Part shown: positions 46,657 through 58,806 of the stretch, one piece after another
Numbering within the stretch: the stretch's first letter is position 1
How the letters are laid out: every line of letters starts with the position of its first letter
Source of the DNA: Eustoma russellianum
Lineage: Eukaryota > Streptophyta > Magnoliopsida > Gentianales > Gentianaceae
Direction: 5' to 3'
Assembly (NCBI GenBank): GCA_036186865.1
Contig: AP025071.1
Span: 17,397,953 to 17,461,952 of the forward strand
Length of the DNA: 64,000 bases
Made by a program: the position numbers and the translations under genes
The notes under the pieces: model-generated
The model's input: only the letters and a program-made list of their open reading frames with translations
Database searches by the model: none
Told to the model about the DNA's origin: nothing

Positions 46657-47505
46657 TGTTAGGAAAACCGAGATGAATGACAAACAAACAACACAAAACG
46701 ATTACCGAGACGTGATCAAGATCACTGTCCTTAAAAGCAATTTCGCCTCCACCGGTGAGCAAGGTGAACTACAAGCGAATGCTTTCCAGGATTTAACAGC
46801 CTCCCTTGTTCGTTTGCTCTACGAGAAAGGGAATGAACTTGCAAGTAGAAGTATATGAAAGTAGAGGAGAAGAAGGAGGAAGACTGCTGAAACTTTTCTG
46901 CACTAAAGAAAGTTGCAAGAGAATTTCTATATCTTGTAAAATAGACAAGCCTTGTATGTATAGGCTTTAGGATAGAAGAAAGCATTGTTCTCAGCAGTTT
47001 TCAGACCCTCTAAGTTAGTTATCTAACGTTCAATTGTAAAGGAAGATGATTTTTGGACCAAAGGATGCAACTCAGCATGAAAGGTTCTGTCTGTTGGCAT
47101 GTCGATCGATCACATCGATCGATCGATGTCACTTCGATCGATCGAAGTCGGACAGAAACATTTCTTCATCCATCATGCCTCACATAGATCGATCCATGTA
47201 TCGATCGATGTGATCGATCTATGTTGGACAGAAAGGTTCCAGTATTGCACCTTACTACATTGATCGATTGATGTGCACATCGATCGATCGATGTGTCTTA
47301 CATTGATCAATCTATGTCCTCCAGAATACTTAACTTTATTCCAGCTTTCACTTGGTTCGATCCAACTTATACTTAGATCGATCCAAGTGATATTATTCAA
47401 GTTAAAGATGTTCAAATCATCACTCAAACTCCCAAACAATATTACACATGTTTTTATATAAGTTTGGAGCACATTTAAAAGTATTTTAACATACTTTTTC
47501 CAACA
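46657..47505 (-). repeat. 5' LTR of nested copia element
   Basis: 849 bp partner of 41358-42229, shorter by a few indels in the ATCGAT cluster and near 46985. Followed on minus by only about 20 bases before the gag ATG. Confidence 0.92.
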
Positions 47506-47514
47506 TAGATACCA

Positions 47515-47720
47515 TGTTTAATATGGATTTTGTGAATAAAAATCGTCTTTTAAGTGTTTTTCAAACTTATCTCACCTATATATAGCATAATTACTATCAC
47601 TAATTGTGGAATGTAATACAATAAAATATAATAAGTATAAGAATATTCTCTTTTTTGTGATTGGTGATTTGATTGTGATTTTCCTGATTTGGTCTCTATA
47701 TATCTGTTGACCAACTGTTG
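47515..47720 (-). repeat. 5' LTR of the decayed copia element
   Basis: Similar to 37387-37594 but diverged. On minus it ends ATTAAACA, directly followed by TGGTATC, the start of an initiator tRNA-Met primer site. That site is where the 41358-47505 element landed: its TSD covers ATCTA. The right border is approximate. Confidence 0.6.
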
Positions 47721-48369
47721 GTGGAAGACAGCAAAATCTTGAGGAGAAAGTTGGGGGAAAAAAGTGCAAATGATACTAGGGTTCTGACTGTGCTATCATG
47801 GGAGGAGGAACCGCAAGCAGCTAAATATGCCGATGGAAATTTTTGGAGCTTGAATAAACAGTGCCATGCAAATTGGATATAATCCGGTGAATTCAGAGGA
47901 GAGTTCCGAAGGATATGTACCTAAGCCTCATGCTCTAAAGATCGGCAAAATCTTCAGCTACAATTTAAATTATCGAATTTTGCATTTACTTAAGCCTATG
48001 CCACCCTTCGGCAAAATTCTAACATAGAGGGCTTTCCTTACATCGGATGGATAATAAATATATATTATGTAAAAAAGCACAATGTAATTGGCATCAAAAG
48101 AGAGAGAAAAAACACGAAAAAAGTAGCCTCTGCAAGCTTAAAACATTTGCAACACAACGTACGTGGAACATTTGCTTCGGGGTAGATGTATAGTATGATT
48201 TCTTTGTTATCAGTAACGAATATTTATTCATTTTGAAATAACATGTAACTGCCACCGTAACTAGAAAATTATAATTTATAGTATAGTATAAGTTATCCAA
48301 CACATCGATCCATTTTATGATTTTGATTTGTGAGTTAACAGATTATGATCATAAAATGGATCAACGAAG
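47721..48369. other. Non-coding, nothing recognised
   Basis: No supported gene; short open frames only. Confidence 0.5.
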
Positions 48370-48545
48370 CGATCGCAGAGAGATAAATTTGTTGTTTTGT
48401 GATCTTAAGGTCACGAGTTCGAGCCGCGGAAACTGCCTCTTGCATAAACTAAGGTAAGACTGCGTACATCAGATTGTGAAGTGATCCAGCCTCTTTCTGG
48501 ACACTGCGTAAATGCGGAAGTCTGGTGCATCGGAAACGTCCTTAG
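48370..48545 (+). mobile_element. Au-like SINE
   Basis: GGTCACGAGTTCGAGCCGCG (good B box), GAAACTGCCTCTTGCATAAA, GGTAAGACTGCGTACATCAG, CCAGCCTCTTTCTGGACACT and TGGTGCATCGG at the end: the clearest Au-type order in the window. Confidence 0.85.
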
Positions 48546-49214
48546 CCTAGTGCATCAAGAACGCCCTTTATCTATCGTACATCACACTCGGCCTTTACCC
48601 TATTCAATCCTCAATAAACTTGCCTCTTTCCAGGCTTAATCCTTCTCTATTTCCTTTATCGCTGTTGTGAATGATGTCTTTTCTTTTTAAGCTGATAAAC
48701 CGTGCATCTTTTGTATACTTTTAAGTGACTTATTGATCAACATGAAGTTTACATATATCGTATCATTATTTACTAACATTAACGAATTGCTTATTAATAT
48801 TTGCTAACATTAGCGACTTGCTTATTATTATTTACTAACATTAATGAGTGGCTTATGTAGACTCACCCATCTTACAGTAAACTTTAAACGCCCTAATTAG
48901 TGCATGTACCAATGTTATGGCCTTGTAGTTTAGGGTTTATGTTGTGCATTCGTGGTTTATTCTTAGACATGATAATCACAATTTAGCATAGTACAAGGCA
49001 TATATTATTATACATTATTCTAAAACCTAGGAGCAAAAGTCCAATGAATTGCTTTACATATTGACAACAAAAGAACAAAATTTTGTTGCTGAACTACACA
49101 ACCACGACATATGAATAGCTTAAGCTGTGCAAAATCCTTATTAACAGTCTGAAATAGAATGCCTTCTTTCTCACTTAATCTGCTCCACTTGGGGTTCTTC
49201 TTTCCATGGTTTGC
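48546..49214. other. Non-coding, nothing recognised
   Basis: A motif TTTACTAACATTAACGA and variants repeat three times at about 48770-48845. No gene seen. Confidence 0.5.
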
Positions 49215-49555
49215 ATGAGAAGCTATCATCTTTCCTGAAAATTGAAGGTCAACGGTGAAGGTGAAAAGAGATGCAGTCCTAGAAATCATGAATGCAACTT
49301 ATCCAATAAAACCGTGATGAAAAGTCAAAGTAACTCTTGATGAATCTTAAACTGATTCATTTATGTCAGTCATCACTTCTCTGATGTATCCAAACTGTAA
49401 AGCAACTTGGCCATACAATGTCCAGGCCTCGGGCCAGGTGTAATAGTACCACCGCCACCACCATGCAATTCCTCTGTCCAGATAAGACAACATTATGTTA
49501 AGTGATGATATTGCATTGCATCATGGAATTGACTTCAGCTACAAAGGTAGCTCAC

Positions 49556-49810
49556 CGATTTTGGTACGAGAAATCCTGAGAAAATATTCCATAGGCCATA
49601 GAATTCAGATGAAACTATGGCAGCTATGTTGTTTTTTGCGGTAACAGCCGCTGTCATCATTCCATAAGCTGTGAAATATAATAAGGTGAAGTACATGAAG
49701 AATATGTACCAAAAAAACTTGGATGCGGTCCAGTTGAATCCGATCATCGTGTAACTACGACTCCATAGATGGTTGTTTGTAAAAGAAGATAAGGCCAGCT
49801 CAATCACAAT
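49556..49810 (-). pseudogene. PDR pseudogene exon, membrane-domain part
   Basis: Bounded by a CATGCAG acceptor (49811 side) and a GTGAGC donor (49555 side). Encodes the conserved PDR membrane helices MIGFNWTASKFFWY and FYGLWNIFSGFLVP. At least one frameshift lies near 49757, between the GVVV and YTMIGF parts. Confidence 0.82.
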
Positions 49811-50320
49811 CTGCATGATACATAATGGATCAGTTTTCAAAAGAATCATAGTTTCTTGAAGAAACACAACTGGGCTAGCTATAAATGCAAAACTTATGAG
49901 ATCTGATGATCCCACATCTGTAATTTTTTTATCTTATTTTGTATGCCTTTTGCATGACAAGAAATGGTGGAATAACTGTCCATAGTCATACGCTAAAGCA
50001 GAAAACTTTCCAGCTGCCCAATCTCTGTAAGATACAGTCCTTTCAATAGCAATAACGGTTGCACAGAGCTTGCACTCTGAACGCCTATAAAAGAACAGCA
50101 GCATACATAGATCTCATTGCATTACCCAGATCCTGCTGTGTACTCTTGATACAATCAGAATCAGCAAACCAATCAGTCAAATTGAAATACCGAAATAGAG
50201 AAAAATCTAACGTCTTGAAAATGACGCTTCTATTGTTAGTTCATCCTACTTTTGGAGCCAAGTTGCCACAAGATTGATCCAAATATCAAGGCGATGAAGG
50301 TAGTAAACAGGATTCTAACT

Positions 50321-53300
50321 GCAGTTGTAGCGACCTGCCGGGGACTAGGGTCTCAGCACGGTGCACCCGTCGTACTCTACTACGAGAAGTACAAGACGTC
50401 GATAACATCTATATACACATTGTCATAAACATGTATCGAATAGTGGAAGAATCATAAAATAGACGGAATAAAAACATAACCGACATGCATACATCATAAC
50501 TATCTCCGGATACAATGTCATCAGTACATCCATATATAAATGCATGTCTGAACTAACAATATACAATAGCTGGATTGGATGGGCCCACTAGACTGCTCAT
50601 GGATAACCTACTCTCTCGGCTCGTCGTTTATGTAGTCCAACTCCGGATTCTAAGGCTCTACAAGATGGTAAAATAAGGGGTGAGGATAATAAATCGCTCA
50701 GCAAGTATCTCCGTCTGGATTCGTCATGTAGATCATGCATGGAAGCCGAGGTCATAAATCAAATACTATAACATAATGAACATACACGTCTTCGTTTATG
50801 AATAAAGGGACAAGTAAAGCAGTTCACTCAAGGCATTACATAATCATGTAAAGTACAGGAAATAAAATCACAGAAGAACTTACATCATTTCCATATTCCT
50901 TCATTAGCTTAATCATTTTACAAGTTTTAATCCTTTTCTTCAGTTAAATCCATCGAATATACATTCGTGTCAAGAATCATTTTCTATAAGTTCATCTTAA
51001 GTCTACTCATAATCTAAATAGGTATACAATAGAGTGGCTCGGAGTATATGCATGTACAAAATCAAATTGTAACATGAATCTTTTCATAAGCATTTCAAAA
51101 CATAACATATTCATAACTTTCAGGACTATGTCAAATATGTAACTATAACTCTTTTCATGTACCAACGATGCGCACGACAAACCGACTGATTCCCATATAC
51201 TCATATGTGCCAAATCGGTAGGGAACTCTATATGCCCATGACACCAACCTCTCCCAGTTTCAATGTCATAACGACCTCCGGTAACTGTATATAATGTATG
51301 CCACTGACATCCTCTTTCCTCCACTTAATGTCAGTCCAACCTCCAATCAGATAACATATGGGCTGCGAAGCAGCGAATCATAACATCGTACAAACAGAAC
51401 TGTGTCATTGTATCATAAACTGTATCATCGGAATCAATCGTCTCGTGGCATGGTTCATTAAAATCCCTTTAAAACATATCATGTAATCAAACCTTTTAGT
51501 AAAAACATATCATGTAGTATAATCTCTTTGGAATGTATCGCATGGTGAAAACATTTCTCAAACATGTATCGCATGGTGAAACGTATCGTTTTAAAAACGT
51601 GGTTTTGTGTATGTACGCAAGCATGCTCGGTTGTAGGGCTGATTTCCTCTAATCCTTTCAGCTTCTAAAGTCAATTGTTAGCTTAAATTTCATATCATAA
51701 CTTGTGTGAAATTCCTAGTTTACCCTCACTTGAGCCTCACGGATTTACCCTTAAACAGCCCACTTTTTGGGCTTCATTCCACCAAGATATTAACCTTTCC
51801 TTGTCCATTTCTTTATCTTATCTTATGGTTCTTTATTCAGCCCATTATCATAGTTTTTGAGGTGTGGAAAATTACTCTTTTGCCCTTTTATAGCTTCTAT
51901 TAATATGTCTCCCAAAACAGCCCTTATTTTGTTTTCGTCACATTTTTAAATTAACTTGATTGCTCATCATTTAATTTGCCACGCATATAATATACTTTAT
52001 ACATACCTTTACATGTATATACTCAAGGAAATACTTAACATCATCATGGCACATCAATATGGCCTCTTGGCCAAACACATATATGCCCATACACACTTAA
52101 TTTTGCAACTTGTTCATCACATCATGCATGTAAAATGGTCATACTATTTTAACTCATTACTTGTCATGAATGTACACATACTTCTTTAACCTCTTCATTT
52201 TTCACCATAATGATGCATGGACTCTATGACCTTAACATATATAAACTTATGCATGGTGATTTCCACCACAATCATGATCATAAGAATCATGATCATGATG
52301 GATAACACATGCAAATACATAAAATGATGAAACCCATGAAAATACAAATTTTTAGGCAATGATCATCAAGATTACACATCAAAATGATGGTGATATCATG
52401 CCTAATAATGGAATCCAAACAGCCCCATTCTAAGATGTAATTTCATGGACATGACATGATGATCATCAAAGAAACAAACTTTTATGGCCATGCAACATAG
52501 CACAAATTATAATGAATCATAATCATGCTAAAATCAATGCTTTTAACATGCATCAACACTAAAAATCATGGATGAACACATGTATGGTAATTATCAAGAA
52601 GATGGTGCAAAATGTGGTCCTTAACACACTTTTTCAAGATAATGAAAGATATAACCAACACTTTTTCAAGAAATGAGCATACATGCCTACCCTTCCATTT
52701 AGTATGACATGCACATACATATGAGACCTACGTATACCATAAACTTCACATGCATGCCTCTTTATAACATCTTCTTAGCCTCAAATATGCATACATTCAA
52801 GAAACACACAAGTGTTTATACATTTAACAGGCAAAATACATTCTTCTTTTTATACGATCATAGTAGAAATCCATTTGAACATATGTATGCATGATCCAAT
52901 TTGATAAGTGAACATAAATGATATATTTTTCAACATGCATGAAGAAATCAAGAAGAGTACTTGTATTTCTTTTGAATCTTAACTTTAGAATGAAAAAAGA
53001 TTTCTTCTTTTTCTCTTTGCTTGGTACCCACGGTCATGGCTAAAATGAGGGAAAGATTTGTCATTTTTTAAGGAAGAAGACATTATGAAGGTTTAAAATC
53101 AATTCTTAAGAAAGACTTACCTTTGAAATCCTTGAAAGCACTCTAGTTTTCCAACTTGGAGAACTTCTTTCTCCTTCTTGCTTGAGCTCATGGTTTGGAG
53201 CCTAAGAGAGGGGAAAGTTTGAATATTTTTGGAGAATGGATGAAAGAAGGATGTTTAGAAAGAATGACAAGGTGTTTACCTTGATGATTCCTAGATTTAG

Positions 53301-54023
53301 AGGCTTGATCTTTGCTTGAAAAAATGGAAGAATTCTTCTTCCTCTTGGCTTGTGTACCCTCGGTTGAAGGGAAGAGTTGAGGGTGAGAGAATTTTGGTTA
53401 GAGAGAGAAGAGTGTAGTGGAGAGGATTTTGAAATGAGAGAGAGGTGAAATGAAAATGGAATGAAATTATGGCATAAAATGGAGTTTTATTACTTGGCTC
53501 TCTTGATGTTGGCCGAAAATATGAAAGTGAGTGGGGAGGAAATCATTAGACTTTTATTTGGGAAGTGTGAATGTGAGAGAAAATGCCATGCATGAGAAAT
53601 GGTTGGAGGGTTTTCCAAAGGTGTAAGAAGTGAAGTGATGGAAGGGAGATGATGTTTGTAAGACAAGTTTGTCTTACATGGCGTGGGGGTGGGGCGGTCA
53701 AGGTGGGCGGGGGTTGTGAGGGGTATTTTGGTAGAATTTTGGGGATTGGTGGGAAGAGAGTGGGTACAATTTATCCACTTGTAATTTTCCCACATTGTAT
53801 AAGAATTTAAATGGAAGAAGAATACAAATATTCTTCCACTTATGCATGTTAGGGTCAAGGTCAGGGTTCACTTAATTGTTTTGTGTGTTTTAAAATTTTA
53901 ACTATATCGCTTAGTGTGACACCACGATTTGTTCGATTTCAAGCCGCTATGCTTATCTTCACGTCTACGTTTCCTTTTATTCTCTTTTCCAACCAGCCCG
54001 GAGGTACGGGTCGTAACAGCAGT
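50321..54023 (-). mobile_element. Solo LTR (gypsy, Tekay/Del-like) in a PDR exon
   Basis: 50326-54018 (3693 bp), plus-strand ends TGTAGCGACC and GGTCGTAACA, flanked by the exact 5-bp duplication GCAGT (50321-50325, 54019-54023). On minus it runs TGTTACGACCC...GGTCGCTACA. No gag or pol domain is present, so this is a single long LTR, presumably left by LTR-LTR recombination. Length and end sequences suggest a chromovirus of the Tekay/Del type; this is by remembered pattern. Removing it and one GCAGT restores exon continuity of the transporter. The left end is related to 33466. Confidence 0.85.
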
Positions 54024-54741
54024 GTATTAGGGGTTTCTCCAATATGACAAATGTCGATTCCATAAGCAAGCCATAAGTTGGGTGACAAACGGCTGGGAGT
54101 AACAAGTAGGAAAGTATATACATTTAGAGCTTGTCACATGTGTGCTCAAATCCTTGGTAAGTTCTTTATTTCTCCTGTATTTTAGTAACATATCAGTTTT
54201 TCATAGATATAGACCAAGAGGTCAATATGTTCAGAAGCAGCAAAGAAAAAGAGTTGATAGATGATTTCAACTTTGAATATGGAATGTTGAACCGAGGAAA
54301 ATTTATATGAATGAAGCACATTTTGTTTCAGTTGAAAATGGAGATATGAATTTGGGTCAAAGTATTCTTACCCGTACAGTTCTGAGTAACCCAAAGCTGC
54401 TTCCCGTGATATAGATGACACTTCCAACATTCAAGTAGCAGCATTGTAACCATCTTTAATCTTTTGTACACCGTTGATGCCTATTAGGACATCTAAATAA
54501 CAGGAGGCTCGATTATTCACTAATTTTTGTAAAGTGGTAGAAATTCGGAAGCATTCTCTGCTCTACTTACCTCAAAGTATTGGATAAGTTCATGCGACTG
54601 GTGGCCTAATAGACCAACATATATTTCTTCACCTCCACGTTTTAGAAGCACCAGCTGTATGTAAAGAGAGCATCAGATCAGTAACTTAGTTTGACTGCAA
54701 AATTCAGATGGCAAAGATGTAACATGGGAATACTCTATTAC

Positions 54742-55032
54742 CTGATCAAAAGCATCAAATATGTCAATGCTTGGTTGATGGATTGTGCAGACCACTGTTC
54801 GGCCTGTATTAACAGTATTTCTCACAGTTCTTATGACTATTGCAGCAGCCCTGGCATCAAGCCCAGAGGTTGGTTCATGCATGAATATAAGTGATGAGTT
54901 AGCAACAAGCTCAACTGCAATCGTTAGCCTCTTCCGCAGCTTGGTTGAGAGGCCATTAACCCCAGGCAATCCAACAAGTGCTCCCCTCAGTTTGGTTAAT
55001 TCAACTTGTTCCGTAACTTCTTCAACAAATGT
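54742..55032 (-). pseudogene. PDR pseudogene exon, nucleotide-binding domain
   Basis: Exon with acceptor CTGTGCAG and donor GTAATAG. It carries the ABC signature region as LSTKLRKRLTIAVELVA (usual LSTEQRKR) and Walker B as LIFMHEPTSGLDARAAA. His replaces the Asp of IIFMDEPT that binds Mg-ATP (GAT to CAT). The switch His region CTIHQPSIDIFDAFD is kept. The frame is open through the exon. Confidence 0.9.
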
Positions 55033-55429
55033 CTGCACAGTAAAAGAAAAAGAAAAGAGATTAGCCATCTAGACTAAAGCGAGTATTGTGATTTCAAAGA
55101 AGGGGATTCACCTTTCTACTTCTGCAGGCAGACGAAGCTAGGTCGAGTATGTCAAGGATTCATGTACAGTTACTTGAAGAGAATGAATATCATTTTGCTC
55201 ACAGTATCCAGCTATGCAAGCAAAAGTTTCTTATTTGTTTGGATATCCTTACATGGTATGGCTCTCTTTGGATTGAAAATTGTATTTGATCAATCTTTCA
55301 AAAATAAACACAGCTTCAATGTATAGTACAGAACATGTTCATATCTATAGAAAGTAATAAAGTACAATAAACACAAAATATTCTTCTACTTTATGTATAT
55401 GATATAATTATATGTCAATCAATCAATCG

Positions 55430-55562
55430 ATTATACTCAGTATACCCCAACGACAGCAAAAGCTATAGCTAAGGTCTGGAGAGGGTGGGGTAGAAAAACA
55501 ATACCTGCATCTCAAGGATGGAGAATTTGCTTCCACTAAGACTCCCAGCTCTATATGACATG
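55430..55562 (-). mobile_element. TS-like SINE 3' part
   Basis: Minus strand: ATAGAGCTGGGAGTCTTAGT, GGAAGCAAATTCTC, CTACCCCACCCTCTCCAGAC, TTGTCGTTGGGGTATACTGAG-like end. It matches 62578-62720 (plus) along its length and the 3' body of TS-type plant SINEs (CCTCCCCAGACCCCAC...TGGGTT). It lies inside the LTR start of the adjacent copia remnant. Confidence 0.75.
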
Positions 55563-55589
55563 ATATGATTATTATATATTTTATATTAG

Positions 55590-56460
55590 CTAACACTCCC
55601 TTTCAAGTTGAGTCGTGGGGTCACAAATGCGCAACTTGCACAACATCAAGTCGAACACCCTTCCGCTGACTATCTTTGCGAGGATGTCTGTCAACCAATC
55701 CTGGCATTTCACAAATGGAAGTTCAGCTATGTCATCTTAGATTTTCTCCTTTATAAAATGTCGATCAACTTCAACGTGTTTAATTTTGTCATTGTGCACT
55801 GGGTTTTCTGAGATAACAATCGTTGCTTTGCAGTCATACATTAACTCAGTCGGACATCTAGGCAGGAATTCGATCTTGGTCATTAATTTTTTCAGTCATA
55901 GAGCTTGTACTACGCCTCAGCAATCCCTTTAAATCAGCCTCGCACTGTATAATGCTACGACCTTTTGCTTTTTTACCTCTTCAAGTAACTAAGTTTTCTT
56001 CTACCAAGGTGAAGTATCCTTAAGTAGATCGTCTGGCGTCCGGGCTGCCTGTCCAATCAGAGTCAGTATACATGTCAATGTCCAAATGTCTATTCTTACT
56101 GAATACTATGTCACTTCCTGGCGTACCTTTCAAGTTTTTTACTATTCTTATGACAACCTCCATGTATTCCTTCTAAGGGTTATGCATGACTGGCTCATCA
56201 TTCCTACTACATAGGCGATGTTTGGTCTGCTGTATGACAAGTAGATTTGTTTCTCTACTAACATTTGGCACATTTTCGGATCTACTGATATAGCCCGTAT
56301 TATTATATGAAGCTTCTGATTTACGACAATAAAGGTGTCACTTCGTTTGCAGTCTACCATTCCAACTTCAGCTAGTACATCAAATATGTATTTTCATTGG
56401 GAGAAGAAGATTCTTTTATACCTTTTTCCTTTATTACATATACTATCCTTTGTTGACTGG
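55590..56460 (-). pseudogene. Copia remnant, RT end and RNase H
   Basis: Minus strand: LTR start TGTTAGC after a purine tract CTTGAAAGGGAG (near 55593). Coding-like sequence of RNase H follows (VDRHFIKE-like text near 55760, as in 37733-37963), then an RT C-terminal stretch (SRPNIAYVVGMMSQ, 56360-56148). All frames are broken. The closest relative in the window is the 37.6-40 kb copia element, since several phrases, such as TTTATAAAATGTCGATC, are shared. Confidence 0.75.
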
Positions 56461-56489
56461 TTGATAGGAACGGCTACAAAAATTCGAAT

Positions 56490-56900
56490 TCTGGACCACA
56501 TCGATCGATCTATACCGTAAATTTTAGAAACTGATGTATATCGACCAATCTATGTCCTTCAGGATGAGAGATCATTGTTGGACACTGTAGTTTCAATTTT
56601 GCACCTAACCTAAATCGATTGATCTATGTCTCTTCTTTAAGAGACTAATATATACATCGATCCATCGATGTGCTTCAATCTGAGGATCGATATTTTCTAA
56701 TGTGTTTTCAGTTTTGCACATTTCTTACATAGATCGATCTATGTCTAAAATGTAGAGACTGAAGCATATATAATCGATCTATGTGAAAGATCAATTTTCT
56801 GCCGTATGTTTTCTATTTTTGATTTATTTCCAAAATATAAAATACCCCTTTGAACTTTCTTAAGCATTTTTTTTAATTTTCATCAAAACACTTCATATTC
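56490..56900. repeat. ATCGAT-rich stretch, likely diverged LTR
   Basis: Clustered ATCGATC/GATCGAT words paired with ATGTCC/ATGTCT, similar in style and in phrases (TTGTTGGACA, TTTTGCAC) to the U3 of the 41358-47505 LTRs, ending CTAACA. Probably a diverged LTR fragment of a related copia element. Confidence 0.55.
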
Positions 56901-56904
56901 TAAC

Positions 56905-58460
56905 ACAATGGAGCCATGAGGCATAAGGGTCCTTCAACCACCGGTTAAAAGTGGAGAAAAAGAACTACTGGTCTCCTGATCCGGCTAATTAATCGGAGTA
57001 TATAGCCAGAGTTGCTCTTATGTCACATTTTCAAATCATGAGTAGCCAAAATGTTACACTAAATTGGGCAAAAAGATCACCAAAAAAAAGTTCGATGGTT
57101 TCTGAAAATTTTTGCACAAAAGAAAAAAGAAAAAAAAATAAACACAAAAAAAAATGAAAATGAAAAAGCAGAAACTAGAATTAGATCATTTCTTCCATTC
57201 AGATGACGAGTAAAAAAAAGTCATATAAAGGGTACTTGTTATCCCCAAGACAATCAATGGAAGCCTCAATGACATATATAGCACCTTCCCAGGCTACACG
57301 GTCCGGCAAACGGTGTGAGTTTGCCGTGCTTCACTAGCGTCAGAGCTAACTTCCAACGATACAACCTGCATTAAGGTTTCGACCTTGGAAAGTTGCAAAG
57401 CAGCAAAAGAAGTATAAACCATTATGTAAAAAGGAGCGAACCTTTGTCTCCTGCAAGAGCGAACCTTTGCAGACACCATCAAACTCAGAAATCTTCTAAT
57501 CATGGCTCAAGCTAACAAAATGTATCCCCCACTACTCTTGAAGCAGAAAAATTCCATGCAGAGCCCTCTCCGACCAAATATAACCATCAATTAATTATCT
57601 GTTCTCCTTACAAATTCAAGGTTCAGCAGAAAGCAACGGAAAAAAAGCAGTTGACAAATCTGGATAAGAAAAGCAGGACCTGTAAAGACTTCTTTATTCA
57701 TCTAAATGAATCCATCCTCTCCACAAACAAGCCTTGATCTTTTACAGGTCACAGATCAATCCTTCAGTGACAGCCAAGGGAAAGGAAGCAAGGTATGTTG
57801 TCAATTTGAGACAACTTTTTCGACAGGTCTATCGATGTATTCCATATGTTCAGTTCATAGTTCAAACATGCCAGCTACCAGAAGGCCATGGAACTCCAAC
57901 TAGTAGAACATAGGCACTCATCTTATCTTCCATAGTGAATCCATCTTCCTAAGCGAGAGAAGAGATGAATTTCTTGGTGCCGTGGAAGGAGGATGTTTTA
58001 CTGCACATAGTTGCTGACTTATCTTAACCTTGAGACTTTGCAATCACATCTGGAAAATACCACCAAGAACATCACTAAGTTAGTTTAGTAGAGCAAAATG
58101 TATTTGCAAATGTATGTAGAATACAGAACAAGACTTCCAGAGATTGACATGCATAGCTACTTCTACGGGTTCAACTCCCTGTCCCCCTTCCCCTGGGTGT
58201 GTAAACATTTCAAAAAAGAAAGGATAATGGTTTTTTTTCAAGAAAAGGGAATAACAAATTTCTCTACACAATAGGATTTAACCGGGTTATCTTCATAGAG
58301 TTTCTGCCCACATCATCTGGATTTACCACGACTTTGCAGTCGTTTAAAGACAAAAACAATTGAGCACAGTAGCACACAGATGTGAGTAAAGATACATGTC
58401 CACCAGAGGAAGAGGTTGGGGGAGAGAAGAAGAGGGTGGGGGAGAAAGAGTTGCATAAAC
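56905..58460. other. Non-coding, nothing recognised
   Basis: Several short open frames on both strands without family motifs. Part of it may be 3' flank of the PPR gene on minus. No domain could be named. Confidence 0.45.
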
Positions 58461-58490
58461 CAGATTGTGTAAAAAAAACATAGAAAAATG

Positions 58491-58508
58491 GGGGGGGGGG
58501 GGGGGGGG
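58491..58508. repeat. Poly-G tract
   Basis: 18 consecutive G on plus (C run on the coding strand of the PPR gene), about 300 bp downstream of its stop. The frames it opens on both strands are artefacts. Confidence 0.9.
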
Positions 58509-58806
58509 AGGAGGAAGTCTTCCACACTTTTTTCTCCCTGGTAGAAAGCGCATTCCTACCACCCTTCACAATATAATTGCAATTTCAATATGCAACAGAG
58601 CTAGAAAGATCTTGGATAACCTCATGATTCATGGAAGTTCATTAGACCTTTAAAAAAGACCTTCCATCAATCAACAATAAGACGTCACTCAAAGCAGCAA
58701 TAGCAGAGCGTTTCAAGTGAAATAGTACTATATTTCCCGTTGCCTTCTTAGTTTGAATAGGAACAGGTCAAAACATGTATCAATCACCGAATTGCAACTT
58801 CAACAC

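Larger units (their letters stand above)
41353..47510 (-). mobile_element. Ty1/copia element (Tork/TAR-like), nested
   Basis: Element 41358-47505 (6148 bp) with the exact 5-bp target duplication TAGAT (41353-41357, 47506-47510). LTRs are 41358-42229 (872 bp) and 46657-47505 (849 bp); on minus they run TGTTGGAAAAAG...CCTAACA. The polypurine tract on minus (CATGTTGGAGAT) touches the 42229 end. Gag, protease, integrase, RT and RNase H follow in copia order on minus. The gag ATG is only about 20 bases after the 5' LTR and no initiator tRNA-Met primer site is visible. Several single stops disrupt the frame. Confidence 0.93.
49215..55262 (-). pseudogene. PDR-type ABCG transporter pseudogene (second half only)
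   Basis: Minus-strand remnant of a full-size ABCG (pleiotropic drug resistance) pump, a plasma-membrane ATP-driven exporter in plants. Only the second nucleotide-binding domain after Walker A and the second membrane domain are found. In order: GYCEQNDIHS (55252-55110); ABC signature and Walker B (55032-54742); LLKRGGEEIYVGLLGH (54655-54572); GVQKIKDGYN (about 54480-54380). Then an exon with SQPFVTQLMACLW and AVRILFTTFIALIFGSILWQ, split by an LTR insertion; AIERTVSYRDWAAGKFSAL (about 50110-50000); YTMIGFNWTASKFFWYIFF (49810-49556); and AWWWRWYYYTWPEAWTLYG (about 49473-49365). Stops replace Trp or Gln codons in several exons, frameshifts occur in at least three, and the 5' half is missing. Confidence 0.88.

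Noticed and set aside
49020..49289. Separate 89-codon minus-strand gene
   Set aside because: It overlaps the frameshifted C-terminal end of the PDR pseudogene and has no family of its own.
57294..57903. Short frames on both strands between the copia remnant and the PPR gene
   Set aside because: No recognisable domain, splice pattern or codon bias by eye; left as unknown.
58264..58653. Proline- or glycine-rich small proteins
   Set aside because: Created by the 18-base G run.
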